Positions 40,776 to 54,138 of a DNA stretch of 64,000 bases are shown here, piece by piece (position 1 is the stretch's first letter; each line of letters starts with the position of its first letter). The stretch is taken from positions 60,460,968 to 60,524,967 of the forward strand of contig OZ023269.1 in the NCBI GenBank assembly GCA_964006375.1, in the 5' to 3' direction. This DNA is from Tillus elongatus. Its lineage: Eukaryota; Arthropoda; Insecta; Coleoptera; Cleridae. The translations under genes and the position numbers were made by a program. Under the pieces are notes generated by a model that saw nothing but the letters and a program-made list of their open reading frames with translations, made no database searches and was not told the origin of the DNA.

Positions 40776-41270
40776 TGGCATGCCTGGCATTGCATTTTTA
40801 AAATCTGCTCCGCAAGCCGAGTAAAATGACTCCAAACACCTAAGGCTTAGGCCAAAAACTCCAAAAGTTGAGTTTACGCATACGCAAATACAATTTGTGA
40901 ATTCTACTTACTGAGCCGAGTAAAATGACACCCCACACTTAGATCTTCAACTAAAAACTAAAAAGTTCAGTTTGCGCTTGCGCCAAACCGCCATATTTGT
41001 TACGTCACTTTTTGCAAAAATCAAAATAGCGGAGCCTCTTATTTTGATTAGTGGCGCCAACTACCGGCTAAAATTTTAAATTCCCCGGGTTTTTCACTTC
41101 CGGTCGGCCATCTTGGTCGCCCTCTTGGATTACGTCATCTTAATTTGTAGATTACGTCATCATCAATACCACCGCCATATTTGTTACGTCACACGCATGC
41201 TCAGTAGTGGGAGGTGGGAGGTGGAAGCTGGGAGGTGGTCCCAGAACCGACTATCTATACCTACTAGGAT
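40776..41270. other. No gene recognised
   Basis: Contains short duplicated phrases (GAGTAAAATGAC, CGCCATATTTGTTACGTCAC) but no coding signal. Confidence 0.45.
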
Positions 41271-42394
41271 AACAAACAAACAAACATTTATATGACATAC
41301 CAAACCGGTCCAACTATAGTAATCTATATTACAAGTGCATAGCGACACGATCTATCTGTCACAAGGGCCGTAGGTATCTTGTGAAGGATGATAGTATTCG
41401 AGAAATCAATTAACCACACACAGAACGTCTGATCTAAACTTTAAATTCTTATTTCTTAAACGACTCGATCTAAAAATGAAAGACATGTGACATGTGACTC
41501 TCAGTATCAAAATCTATTGAACTAGATGTGTTTTAAACTTTAAATTCTTATCGCGCAAGACCCGTTAGCAGTATGGTAGAACTAATGCTTGCACAGTGTT
41601 AAGGCGGCCAAACCGAAGTGGAATATACAATAAAATGACCACTTTCGGTCTAAACTTTAAATTCTTATATCTTTTGAACGACAAGTGATAGAAATAAACC
41701 TGTTTGAAAATATGTCGTTTCGCAACAAGGTCTACATGAAAATGAGATAAAAACTTAAAGTTCTTATCGCGCAAGATCGGTGAGATGTGGGGTACAACCA
41801 ATGCCTGCACAGTGTTAAGGAGCCCACCCCGAAGTGGAATATACAATAAAATCTCCACTTTCGGGCTAAACTTTAAACGCTTATATCTTTTGAACAGAAA
41901 GTGATAGAACCGACTTCAAAACTATTCCGTTTGGCATCAAGGTCTACACGGAAATCAGATAAAACACTCAAAACTCGAAACCGCTACATGCTTGGTGGAC
42001 TTTGGTGGAGCTCAGACTGTATTATAGAAAAGATATATAGAAATATACTCATTGAACAAATCCAAATCTGTAAACTACCAATCAACCAGGGTAACACAAC
42101 CATCACAACTAACAAAACAACACAACCAACACAACCAACCAACCAACACAACCATCACAATCAACACAACCAACACAACCAGCAACAGCTAACAAGCAAC
42201 GACAACCAACAGGCAAGACAGACAGGAGAGACTGCGTCTAGCAGGACAGACAGACAAATAAGTCTAAGAGGGTGTACTTAAATTTGCTGGTAGCACGCAT
42301 CACGATGTAGCCAGCATTTTAAACACGCTACTGAACACTGTGATAATCATGGTAACCTTGAAATTTCCCTGAGAGAACTAACTTCAATAAGTCT

Positions 42395-42465
<71 letters not shown>

Positions 42466-43613
42466 TGTGCTGTTTTTTAGGTGTCAACACAACTTGTTCT
42501 GATTTACTTAAAAACTATATTTCTTTACTCTGCTCGACAAGACCATCATTTTGAGGTGTCACATGTGCACATGGCTTTAAGAATAGCTATACCAAAAGTG
42601 CCTATCAGAAGTGAATTTTGTTATTGTGTATATTTATGGAGTTTGACTTGGTAAACACCATGCAAGTATCGGTTTTGCTGTACATCTCACCGATCTGCCG
42701 CGATAAGAGATTTAAGTTTTTTTATCTCATTTTCACGTAGACCTGGATGCGAAACGGTATATTTTTGAAGTCGGTTCATTTCTATCACTTTCCGTTCAAA
42801 AGATATAAGCATTTAAAGTTTAGACCGGAAGTTGAGATTTTATTGTATATTCCACTTCGGTTTGTGCTCCTTAACACCGTGCATGGCATTGGTTCTATCC
42901 CAGATCTCACCGATCTTGCGCAATAAGTACGTTACGTTTTTATCTCATTTTCATGTAGACCTTGTTGCGAAACGACATATCCTAAAGCCTGTTCATTTCT
43001 ATCACTTTCCGTTCAAAAGATATAAGGATTTAAAGTTTAGACCGGAAGTGGTCATTTTATTGTACATTCCAATTCGACTTGGCTCCTTAAGATTGTACTG
43101 CTAACGAATCTTGCGCGATAAGAATCTCAAATTTTTTAATTTAATTTTCATGTACACCTTGTTACGAAACGATATATTTTAAAGTCATTTCTATCACTTT
43201 CGTTGAAACGATATGAGGATTTAAAGTTTAAAAGTGGCCATTTTATTGTATATTCCACTTCGGTTTGGCCCCCTTAACACCGTGCAAGCTTTGGTCCTAC
43301 CGTACTGCTAACAAATCTTGCGCGATAAGAATTTTAGGTCTAAAACACATCTAGTTCAATAGATCGCGATGCTGACAGTCACATGTCACATCTCTTTAAT
43401 TTTTAGCTCGAGTCATTTAGGAGTTATGAGAATTGAAAGTTTAGACCTGACCTTGTGTGTGTGCTTAATTAATTTCTCGAAAACTATCATCCTTCACAAG
43501 ATACCTACGGCCCTTGTGACAGATTGATCGTTTCGCTATGCACTTGTAATATAAATTTCAATAGTTGAACCGGTTTGGTATGTCATATATATGTTTTTTG
43601 TTTGTTAACCTGT
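41271..43613. mobile_element. Foldback element with long composite inverted arms
   Basis: Left arm 41271-41985 and right arm 42663-43613 are inverted copies. Outer tips: TAACAAACAAACAAACATTT/TATGACATACCAAACCGG and the complement at 43575-43613. Each arm contains repeated sub-units of about 210-260 bp (GAAGTGGAATATACAATAAAAT; TATATCTTTTGAAC; CGCGCAAGAT). The loop (41986-42662) is low-complexity: CAAC-rich run at 42110-42185 and (GA)n at 42399-42463. No transposase. Confidence 0.82.
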
Positions 43614-43619
43614 CCGTCA

Positions 43620-44265
43620 TGTCTGTTTGCTTTATGTACCCAACTGTCATGTGTATGACATTTACCATTAATGTGTTATGCATGCATGTATCTAACTGAC
43701 ATGTATGTCTGTTTCTTATGTCAACAATACTGCGACATCTATATGTCCAGTATCTAACTGAGATGTATGATCTGTCATGTCAAACAACAGCAACGTGTTA
43801 TGCGCAAGCTCAAACAGAACGGAGGTCACCCACCGGAAAAGGGAGCTAATAACAACTGTATTCAAGGAAGCTCTAGCAGGCAGGATGATGTCACCCTACC
43901 GGAAATGACAACTGATAACGCAGTCAGTAAATAATTTATTTCCACACACTTGTTTAGTATATCTGTATGTCCTGACATAGCTGTCATTTGCCATCAACGA
44001 TATCTAACTGTATGTAAGTTTGTATCTAACTTTTATGTATGTAATGTCATTTCAAATAACAACGTGTTATGCGCAAACAGGAACGAGGTCACCCCACCAC
44101 CGGAACACAGTCAATAATTTATTTACACACACTTCTTTAATATGTCATGTATTCTCTAACATATCTATCATTTACCATCAACGACATCTAGCTGTATTTA
44201 GGTATGTATCTAACTGTTATATATGTCATATGTCATTCTAATCATCTGTCATGTGTCAGTCTTAG
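43620..44265. repeat. 269-bp tandem repeat, about 2 copies
   Basis: CAACGTGTTATGCGCAA at 43791 and 44060. Both are followed by GAGGTCACC...ACCGGA and AATAATTTATTT. Earlier sequence has related ATGTATCTAACTG phrases. Confidence 0.8.
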
Positions 44266-45116
44266 CTTTACTCATTTGGTTTGCGCACGGTGTGTCTGTA
44301 TGTATTTAAATCTCAAAAGCAACCCATTATATTATTAATATAATTTTTGAGCCCCCCTAGTATATGTCATATTGACAGAATTTTTTGTGATGTGTTCATC
44401 TTATTATTGAATACCACTCGTATACAGGTCAGAGCACGCCACCGGATATTCTGTGAAACCAACGATAACAGCTTAATGCAACAGATAAATGAAATTGGTA
44501 TTTATTACCATATGTAAATAAGAACACGTTATTCATCTAATATGAAATAATAAATGTGTATAATGTATTTGTTTTACATAAATTTCTTTTCAATATTCAA
44601 ATATTAATTTGTATTCAATTACACATATATAATGATGTATTTTAACCAATTTCAGTTATATAATTCATGTTAACACTGTAAGCAGGGTGCTTACCTGTTA
44701 AGTATCTAGTTTTATGAAATTTCTCCATACATAAATGTTCAGAATAGATGTGAACGAGTTACTGGGTTGGGTCTCAAAAAGTCATGAATAGTCGCCATAA
44801 AACCAATGTTCTAAGCGATCATAAATATGCATAATTACGTAGGCTCTGTGCATGTTGAAATGATAAACAATTAACTGCACAGTGCAGCTGTTGACCTAGT
44901 AGTAGAATACCCAACTCCAGCAAAAAGTTTCGGTTCAAACGGTCACTTGAGACATCGTACAAAGGAATGCTAGATTCGCAAGTTTCGAGTTGCGCAGCCT
45001 CGAAAGAAGTCGCTTGAGTTTCAACCAAAAAAATACCGCAAACTCAGAATTTTTTCACTCGGTGACAGAGAAAAGAATTGAGTTAGTGGGCCTCGCGCCC
45101 GCATAAAGCAAGAGTT
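44266..45116. other. No gene recognised
   Basis: AT-rich spacer. Confidence 0.45.
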
Positions 45117-47690
45117 TTAAAAATATATTTCAACAACACACCACGAGGGCTTATAGCCTAGATACTGTCGTACCGTGGGTGTCGACAAGGAGGAAAGAGG
45201 CAACTTGTTAATTCTGGACTCGAAGGTTTGGAGGTTCGGAGGAGAAGGCAAGGAATTCCAAAACTTGGAAGTCCTCGGGACAAAAGATCGGGCATAACAA
45301 GATGTTCTATGTCTGGTGACCTGGACAGTAAAAAGATGCATTCGCTCTGTTCCCCTCGTAGATCTGTTGGGGGCAGCAGGTGGAGGAACTATGGAAGACA
45401 GCTCCTCTGAGCAGTGCCCGTGCAGATATCTATAAAAGAGAGAGAGAGAGAGAGATGTCACCACGTTGGGCAAGGGATGGCAGCCTTTGGGTGAGGCTAG
45501 AGTCACCGGTGAGACGTATAGCTCTCTTCTGAATGGATTCTAGAATAGCGAGTGTAGAAGCGGCAGCGGCATCCCAGATGTGGGAGCAGTATTCAAGGTT
45601 TGGCCTTATTTGTCAAGTATATAAGGTATAGAGATTAGCTGGTAAAAAGTATTGGCGAGCCAGGAAGAGGAAACCTAATTTCTTCGCAGCCGCTTCTGCC
45701 ATTGTTGTGACATGTTGGTGCCAATTCAGATTTCGATCCACAGAAATGCCAACAAGTGAAAAGGACTCATTACTTTGAATAACTTGGTTGTTCATTGTGA
45801 TTGGTCTAGGTCTGGTGTATATCTTATGAGATAGAAAGCAAGACTGAGATTTGGTGGAGTTGAATTGTACAAGACTTCTACTTCCTCAGTCTAATATTTT
45901 TTGGAGATCCACAGAGACAGAATGAGTCTGCCGGCCTCATCTAATTGGACTAAAGAGGCAGGCTTAGAATATTGTATATTTGAGTGAAGGGTGCTGTCGC
46001 CCGCATAACTGTGAATTGGGTTGGATGTGCTAGAGAGGAGATCATTGATATGGAGAAGAAACAAAGTAGGGGCTAAAGCTGAACCGTGAGGGACTCATGC
46101 AATAATTGGATACAGTTTAGAGAAATGGCCATCCACGACAACAGGAATGCTCCGGTTGGAGAGGAAATTTGCTGTCCAGGTACAGAGTTTTGGTGGTAGA
46201 CCAAAGGCCGAAAGTTTGTGAAGCAGCGCTGCGTGCCAGACCTGGTCGTATGCTTTGGATATGTCTAGAGCGACAATCTGGGATTCACCGTGAGGTTCCA
46301 TAGACGTGTTCCAAGGAGGTCGGCCGTTGATCTGCGTTGACGGAATCCATACTGCCTGTCGTGGATTAGACTGTTTTTCAAGAAATTTGGGTAATTCGGT
46401 GTTTATATACTTTTCCATCACTTTAGAGACGACTGAACGAAGAGAAATAGGCCTGTAATTGCTAGGAAACGCTTAAGATCCTTTCTTGGGGGTGGCTTGT
46501 ACTCGAGCAGTTTTGCAGTTACTGGGGAATATGACTCTGTTGTAAGATGTCTGAAACAGACGAGTCAGGACAGGAGCAAGTTCTGCTGCGCACTTTTTGA
46601 TAACAATTAAGAGAAGAGAGCATGTTTCGTACCTTTCTAGTTTTGAAAATGTAGACGTCATTTTATGCGCGACATTGGGGACTGTTGGTAGTTGAACATT
46701 TGGAGGTGGGTTGAGAGTAGAATTGCCGGCGAACAACGAGGCAAAAAGTTCAGCCTTGCTCAGGGCGGTAGAAACAATTTCATCCCCTGAAACAAGATGT
46801 GCGAACGTGCTCTTGCAGAAATTATTCTCAATAGATTTATCAAGTGTCCAGAAGGGTTTGCTGCAGTTGGAGCTTGAGAGGACTTTGTTTTTGATGTTTT
46901 TTAATTTTTGCATCGGAAAGAATGCGGACATAGCGGTTTCTTGCGTCGTTAAATGCTTGACGGTTTTCTTGACTGGGCTTGTGTAGAAGCGTTTTCAAGT
47001 CCGGCCTTGTTACAGGATTTAGAGAACCAGGGCTTTTGAGTGGCTGAACAGGTTTTCTGTGTACGCGGAATAAATAATTCCATGCCAGATTGGATAATTT
47101 CGGTGACGTTTTGTGAGATATCAGAGGGGTCAGGATGAGAGAAGCAGACAGACGCCCATGGAAATGAGGAAAAGTAATGCCGAATTTCGTCCCAGTTCGC
47201 GGAGTTGTACTGCCAAACGATACGTGTGTGTGATGACTGTGTGACCTCGGGTTGCATTGCGCAGGAAGCAGTGACCATGCCGTGGTCTGAGAGACCAAGG
47301 GGCCGGTGACTGATGTCTTATAGCATTCAGGTTTTGTAGTAAGAAGGAGGTCAAAGGGACTTGAGCTGTGTGTTGGGATGCGAGGAAAGTAAGTAGGTTG
47401 CTGAACCATATTGGCTAAAGAATAGCTGACTGCAAAGACCTCCGCTGGTCTCCCTTGTGGATTGGTTTTTGAAGATCCTAGCCATTCCTGGGTCTCTCGG
47501 ATTTGGATATAAAGGCGAACGTCGCGACGGTAACGTCAAGTTTTTTTTATAAAATGAATTAGCGTCCAAAATAGGGAGCTAAAGGATTCAGGGTTTCTTT
47601 AAAGGGCGGTTACCCGCGGACAAATGTGGTTGAACGGCCGGTGTGAGCGAGTGATAAAGGAAGGCACAGAGCTGGATGTTTTCTATTGGT
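45117..47690 (-). pseudogene. LINE (CR1/Jockey-like) endonuclease-reverse transcriptase, decayed
   Basis: Non-LTR retrotransposon ORF2, 5'-truncated within the APE-type endonuclease. In order on the minus strand: end of the endonuclease with the RIPTHSSSPFDLLLTT block (about 47380) and the substrate-discrimination segment (about 47340-47270); linker with RPDLKTLLHKPSQENRQAFNDARNRY; RT palm with STADLL, VALDISKAYDQVWHAALL (about 46270), VVVDGHFS; then the catalytic box as HSYAGDSTLHS (YAGD, 45996-46007) where YADD is expected; FSLVGISVDRNLNWHQHV; and a C-terminal WNSLP region ending at 45117. Many frameshifts and stops plus the mutated catalytic Asp make it inactive. A small (GA)n lies at 45436-45456. 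Confidence 0.88.
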
Positions 47691-48470
47691 CCGGTGAGTA
47701 CGTTCCATTATGTAAAACTGTTTTGAAAGAACTTTTACCTTAAGAGATAGCTATCTCGAATACTGAGATAATTTTTATCTGAAATGTGTATAGATTTTTT
47801 AGGCCAGATAAGATAGAAAATTAGCCTAGATGGTTGAGTCGTAGGGCGTTAGACTAGATTTAGAGTACATTGGAACTAAATTAAAATTTAGATGTTGTTT
47901 TAGAGGGATTTTATTCGGGAGTGGCATTATTTTAAAATAGCCTTAAATTAACAAGTAGATGGGAATTTTGTGAAATTCATAATACGAAGGGAAGATAGGG
48001 CTCGGAGCCATAAGGATTTAGTTGGGAACCTAAAGGGAAGGAAGTTAGATAAATTTTAGTGCTGTAAGTAAGATAAGAAGGAGTTAATTATTAAAGTTAT
48101 AAAATATTATAACGGGGGAAAAATAATTCGATTTTCGCATGTATCAGTTTTGCATAAAATTTAGTTTTTTAAAAAGATTAGAGAAACCTCCCATAAATAA
48201 AAAATAGAATTTGAGTTAGTGGAGTTGAGAATTTTAGTCTGACATAGACCGAACTTTATCAGATTTATTGTCGTAATTTTAGCCTAAGGAAACCGTTGGA
48301 TTAATTAATTATTTAAAATTTATTGTGCCGTTAAAATGTTTATCTGTATAAATTTAATTTTTGTATTAAAGTAATTTGAAAACTAGAAGCTGGGTTTTAT
48401 TCTTAGCATAAAAAACCCCTAACCCAAAGCTTATTTTAATAGTTTATTATAAAGTGGCTGTGACGCGGGT
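47691..48470. other. No gene recognised
   Basis: AT-rich spacer between the LINE and the errantivirus-like provirus. Confidence 0.45.
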
Positions 48471-48871
48471 CTTTCTTGTTAACACACTTGAATTTTTAAA
48501 AGAATTTATTGATTATAGTTACATAAAATACTTATGAATAATAATAAAAAAATGATAAATATAAATTATGACAAGTTAAAAGAGACTCAAGCAATAACAA
48601 TGTAGGAATGTCCGTCCGTGGTCTGGTAACTTCCATATATAGTCTCTGGTGGGGTGTGGACCGAGAGGCGGTTTCCACCTAGGTTGCAGTCTTAAAGGTG
48701 ATCCTGGCATGTGGCTGGTTGCTGATTTGAAGGTCTAGTTGTTTACCCATCTATGAATAGTCTATTCTTCTAATTGCGCTGCTATTAATTAACCCATTCG
48801 TCAGCGACCTTGGGTGTTGAATCGGGATCTGTGCTTCTTATATACATTGTATGAGTTGGCTATTGTTATCT
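48471..48871 (-). repeat. 3' LTR of errantivirus-like element
   Basis: 401 bp, on the minus strand starting AGATAACAATAG and ending CAAGAAAG. Preceded by the polypurine tract AAAGGACGGAGG (plus-strand 48872-48883). Confidence 0.88.
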
Positions 48872-48895
48872 CCTCCGTCCTTTAGAGAACGAAGC

Positions 48896-50385
48896 CTATG
48901 GTTCGTTCCGAATAGTCATCGGGAGTCCAGTAATTGGTTTGGAGTCAGCAGTTTTCGTTTTTGATTTCTGCCAGATGTATCTTGAAGTTATTGTGATTAT
49001 GGTTATTATTATCACAATGTATAATATAATTGTCCATACACTAGGGTGGTATATGGGCAAATCGATGGTTGCTGGAATTCTGCCATTAATGGATTGTAAC
49101 TGGGATTTGATATTGTTCAAGTCGTGCAGTTGGACATTTTCTAATTTTAGTTCTGGTAATTTGTCTGGGAATATGGTTGCTTTATTTGTTACCAATTCGA
49201 TGTTTGGGAGATTGAACGATTGTTGTGTTTCCGATGCCATTTGTACTGACCTGAATTTTTCGTTATTGATGATAAGTTGGCATTTGGGTTTCAGAGTCGC
49301 CAGTTTTGTTCCGCTGATTATTTTGGTTTCTTCATTTGCTTCGCAGCTAAGTTTGATTTTCGTTTCTTCTGGTGCCACTATTATGTATTGTGTATTGCCA
49401 TATTTAGAGACTGTTGTTTTTGTTATTTTGACAAGTTCTTGCTTGCAATTGTTTATTGGTTTCTGGAAGTATACCAGTTTAATTTCGCATGGGTTGTTTT
49501 CGTTAAGTGCTGTCGGGTTGTCATTTTCACAAAAGTATGTTTGGTCTTTTAGATTCCCACACTTTTCGTTTCTCTAAGCGTAGTGTTTGCTGCTAAGGAT
49601 TAGGTACTTGGTTCTAGGGACAATCATTCTGAAAGTATACGGATTTTTAGGGACTGGTAATGCATACAATTGATAATAAATATAAACTAATTTGTCTACT
49701 AAAGGTATATCTATTTGGAATATAATTTTAAAGTCAATTTGAACGGTTTTTATTTTAAATATTTTTTTCGTAAAGTGAAATGTCGGATTTTGTTATTAAT
49801 CTTGATTTTGAGATATGGTTTTCAATATTTTCTAATTCTTTTGATATAGATTTCGGTTTCAATATTGACGTATGATACGTGTTCAATTTTGAAAAAGTAA
49901 CTGCATTTTCTGTTGTTAATATCATGTTTAGTACATTATTTAACAAATAACTGATTTGAGTGAGTAATTACAAATGTTTTACTCTATGAAAAATTGTTAG
50001 TTAGTCGCTTTTTAGACTATCTATTGTATATTCCAAATCGTTTATTCTAGCTACTATGGCTTCTTGGTTATGGTTCAGGTTGTCTATTGTTTTATTGAAC
50101 TCTGTTATAGCATCTATCATTAGGGATGTCTGTGAACTAAAAAGTTGATGTACTTGATTTTGATCTTTCCTCAAAATTTCAAGAGCTTTATATATTCTGT
50201 CGCCGTCATCTGCATCTAAGTTCCTAGTTATTGATTTGAATATCGACCCTAGTCCGTTTATTATACCTCTTTTGTTCCTAATTGTTGTTGGAAATATTCA
50301 ATAAAATGTGTCATCAATATTGCTGATTGTGAAATTGATTGTTAAAATAAAATTTTTATATTCCAACTTGTATTCTGCATTCATT
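48896..50385 (-). pseudogene. env: Env, baculovirus F-like fusion glycoprotein, broken
   Basis: Homolog of errantivirus Env, a membrane fusion protein related to baculovirus F. A furin-type site RNKR (plus-strand 50268-50279) is followed by a GIINGLGSIFKSI fusion-peptide region and a long helical segment. The cysteine-bearing ectodomain follows, then a membrane-spanning hydrophobic segment near the C-terminus (about 48968-49037) and a short basic tail ending at 48896. The part before the cleavage site is very short compared with the family. Breaks: an in-frame stop shortly before RNKR, another after the helical region, and further stops and frame changes before the 49378-48896 segment, which is open. 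No functional product expected. Confidence 0.82.
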
Positions 50386-50459
50386 ACATTGTCTTAGGTC
50401 ATGTATATGAATCATTCTCCATTTATCGTTTTCTGAAAAGGCTTGTCCCAGTTTGCGTG

Positions 50460-53400
50460 GTAGTATGCCTGGATTGTCTGTTAGGTCTTCTAATTGTGGC
50501 TTTACTCTGGTGAAGAGAATAAACCTGCAAGGCGAAGATTGCGTAAATGGGTGATTGTTTGTCAGTTCTGTGATTTAGTATTATGGCTTTATTATGTTCA
50601 ATAAGGGAAATTATTGAATAAGGTCCAGTGAAAGGGTTTTTGTGTTTTTTGTGAAATCCCGGAGGTATCTTTTTGTAGACTATGTCTCCTTCTTTAAAAG
50701 GTTGGTTAGTATTTTTATTCGTCCGTTGTAGCGTCTTTTGAGTTTTAGATTCGATCTTGAATGACTTCGTAAATAATTTTCATTAAGTCTTTATGTTTCA
50801 TGTTATATTCTTGGGTGATAATTACTTATGGGTCATAATTAAATAATTCAGGTGTATATCCGAATATTAGCTCAAAAGGTGGTTTTAAGGTTTGCGAGTG
50901 TATGGATGAGTTATATGCGAAAATACAATAAGGCATTAAGTCAATTGGTTTCATTTCTTTAAATTTTGTTTTAAATAATCTATAATGCTCAATTATTGTA
51001 CTGTGAAATCTTTCTATCAGATCGTTTGACATCGGATTTTGCGGTGTTGTCACATGTAATTCAATTTGGTAAGCTTTTAATAGCTCTTTTATTAATATAT
51101 TTGAGAATACAGTCCCTGCGTCCGAAATTATTGTTTTACAGCTTCCGTATTGGGAAAAGTATTTAATTAAGTTCTTGGAGATTTCTGTTGCATTTTTACT
51201 TTTTATCGGAAATGCTTGCCCGAATTTACTAAAGGGGTCGAATACTGTTAGAAATTGAGACGTTTCAATTTGGAAAGTGTCTAGGTGTAAAATTTCTAAA
51301 GGCCTAGATGGTGTGGGTGTGTGTTCTAGTGAAATTTACGTCGGATTTCTGTTGTATTTACATATTTTACATAACTCGCAACTTTTTATAAACTCTTCTA
51401 TTTTTCGCTGTGAATTCGGAAAATAGTATTTGCGTTTCATTCGTAAATAGGTCTCATTAGCGCCATGATGATTACTTTTTCCCTCATGGAATAAAACTAT
51501 TTTCTCTTGGAGTTCTTCTTCGCTATTTATTTCTTCTCTAGTTTCTAAACATCTATAAAATTTAGGTGATTCCACGTTATTAAATTTTTGATTAATTGCC
51601 GAACTTACCATTTCATAATCTCGTTCGTTTACAAATAGACAGTGTAATTTCCTCTGTGGTAGGCAATATTCTTTGATAAATTGTGCTATTTGACTTGGAT
51701 CGTTTAAATTAAATGTGGCGTGAATAAAATTTCCGGGGTATCGGCATTTTTAAAGAATATCTGGTTTGTTTTACTGTTGATTATTTCTTCTTCTAAGATT
51801 GGCATGCCCGGTGCGGAATAAGAATCTGCGTTGGAATTTCTTGTCTCTCCGTCGCTTATGGTTATAACGTCGTCGTTTTCGTCTACATTGTTTATCATTG
51901 ATTGGTTATCTACGTCTAAGAGGTTTATCTCTACTCTCGAAAGTGCGTCCGCTGAATTATTTAATTTACCTTTTTTATATTCTATTTTGAAATCGTATTT
52001 TTCTAGTTTGAGTCTCCACCTTAATAATTTTGAGTTAGGTTGTTTCAGGGAAAATAGCCATTTTAATGGTTTATGGTCTGTATATATTGTGAATTTCCTG
52101 CCGTATAGATAGGGTCTAAAGTAGTTTGTGGCCCATACTATGGCCAGTACTTCCTTTTCCATTGTGCTGTATCTAGATTCTGTTTAGTTTAACGTTCGGC
52201 TTGCGTAAGCTATTGGTTGGTCTGATTTCGGATCCCCTTGGCTTAAAATCCCTGCGATTGCCACGTTTGATGCATCTGTTGTTAAAATGAACTCCTTTGA
52301 AAAATCTGGAGGTATTAATACTGGTGAATTCATCAATATGTCTTTACATGTATTAAAGGCATTTATGTATTCTCCGTCGTTAATGTCGATTGTTACGTTT
52401 TTCTTTAAACATTTAGTTAGTGGTTTTGTGACATGCGCAAAGTTTTCTATAAATTTCCTGTAGTAGCCTATAAGTCCTAGGAAGGATTTAATTTCTTTTG
52501 GCGTCTTGGGTATTGGAAATTTTCTTATGGCGTCTAGTTTCTTTAGATTAGGCTTGATGCCTTCTGGCGTCACTATATGCCCGAGGAATTCCGCCTCTTT
52601 TTGCAGAAAGTCGCTTTTGTCTAGCTGTATTTTCAGATTACTTTGTCTGAATCGTTCGAATACTAATCTTAATTTTTCGATATGTTCTTGTAATGATGTC
52701 GAGAACACTATCACGTCATCCATGTATACTAAGCATGTTTTTCCTATTAAACCGCTCAAAACGTGTTGCATCAGTCGGGTAAATGTAACAGCCGCCCCTG
52801 AAAGCCCGAACGGCATTCTGAGGTGCTCATAATGGCCTGTATCAGTGCTAAACGCCGTTTTTTCAATGTCATTTGGGTCCATTTCAATCTGGTGGTAGCC
52901 CGAAATTAAATCTATGGTCGAAAAATATTGCGCACGCCCGAGTTTATCCAGTATCTCTTCGATTTTTGGTATAGGGTGTCTATCAGGTATAGTCTTCTCA
53001 TTTAACTTGCGGTAATCCACAACGATCCGCCATTTTTGTTTGCCGCTGGCATCTGCTTTTTTGGGATCACCCATATCGGACTATTATAAGCGCTATGACT
53101 GTTTCTAATTATTCTTTGATTTAGCATTTCGTTAATTTGTTTGTCTACCTCCGGTTTGTGAATATATGGGTATCTATATAGTTTGGCGTTTATTGGAATA
53201 TCGTCTTTTAGCCTAATTTTGTGTTTAATTACGTTTGCATGCGTCAGTGGTTCATTTTCTTTTGCAAAAATGTCTTGAAATTCTGTACATAAATCAATTA
53301 AAATTTCTTTCTCCTGGTTATTTAAGTGGTTTATCCTAATTTAATCTGTATTACTTTTTTGTACACTCCCCGTATAATTCCTATTATAATTCTGGTGATG

Positions 53401-54115
53401 GGGAGAATTATTTAATATCATATTCGCTTTATTTTGAATTTGATCCGTTATATCTTTTTGTATCGTCCTCGTATCACTAGTTTTTATTTAGACGATATTC
53501 ATATGCGTTTAATGGAACTCGCTCACGTTTATATTTATTGTGGGTCAATATTTCTCCCGTTTCATTCATTAGCCGTAACCTTCCATCGTCAGCGTTTAAT
53601 TGCTGCTTTCCTAGGTCCAGTTTACGTGCGGTAATACTTCTGTCTATTGTATTACTTACGTTAAGGTGATTCACTTCATCATTTGCTTTGATGCTACTAT
53701 TTATTCGATTGTTATTGCTACTACTATCACTACCCATTTTGTCTTCATGATCCCTTGTATAAGGAAAGTTTATTTTAATGCTTCGATTTTTTAAATTGAG
53801 TCTCTTGTTTTTAAAATCAACGTTCGCTTGATTTTTTATCAGGAAGTCTATTGCAATCAGACCTATGAAATTATTGTTAAAGTCAAATAGACAAAATTTT
53901 TGTTCACTGTCCGTTAGTGAGTTTAAAATTATTTCAGCGCGATTATTATGGCTGGAGTAACCATGCGCACTTTTTATCAAAAACGGGTGATCGTAAATCT
54001 TATTATAAAAGTTTTTATATGCTATGGACGGGTTTAAAAGGCTCTTAGTACTACCGGAGTCGAGCAGTATTTTTCCGGGTAGTTCTCTTATTATGACGTA
54101 GGGTAGCTGGGATAC
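50460..54115 (-). pseudogene. pol: Pol (protease, RT, RNase H, integrase), broken
   Basis: In order: retropepsin with DSGST (Asp codon 54059-54061); linker; RT with [26 protein letters not shown] and the intact YMDD box (about 52720); RNase H with TDASN, then MEKEVLAIVWA and ADALSRV; integrase zinc domain (H-H...CELCKIC, about 51360-51520) and DDE core (LHLDTF, SDAGTVF, NDLIERFHS); GPY/F-type tail (GDIVYKKIPPGF...FTGPY, about 50620-50700). Breaks: stops at about 53477 and 53345, a frameshift at the A6 run near 53060, a stop at 52184 between RT and RNase H, a frameshift near 51715, stops at 51336 and 50826. Catalytic residues are otherwise retained. Confidence 0.9.
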
Positions 54116-54138
54116 TGTGTTAAAATTATTAATATCTA

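Noticed and set aside
42110..42190. AACCAACACAACC run resembling telomeric repeats
   Set aside because: Irregular CAAC-rich low-complexity sequence, not a (TTAGG)n-type array.
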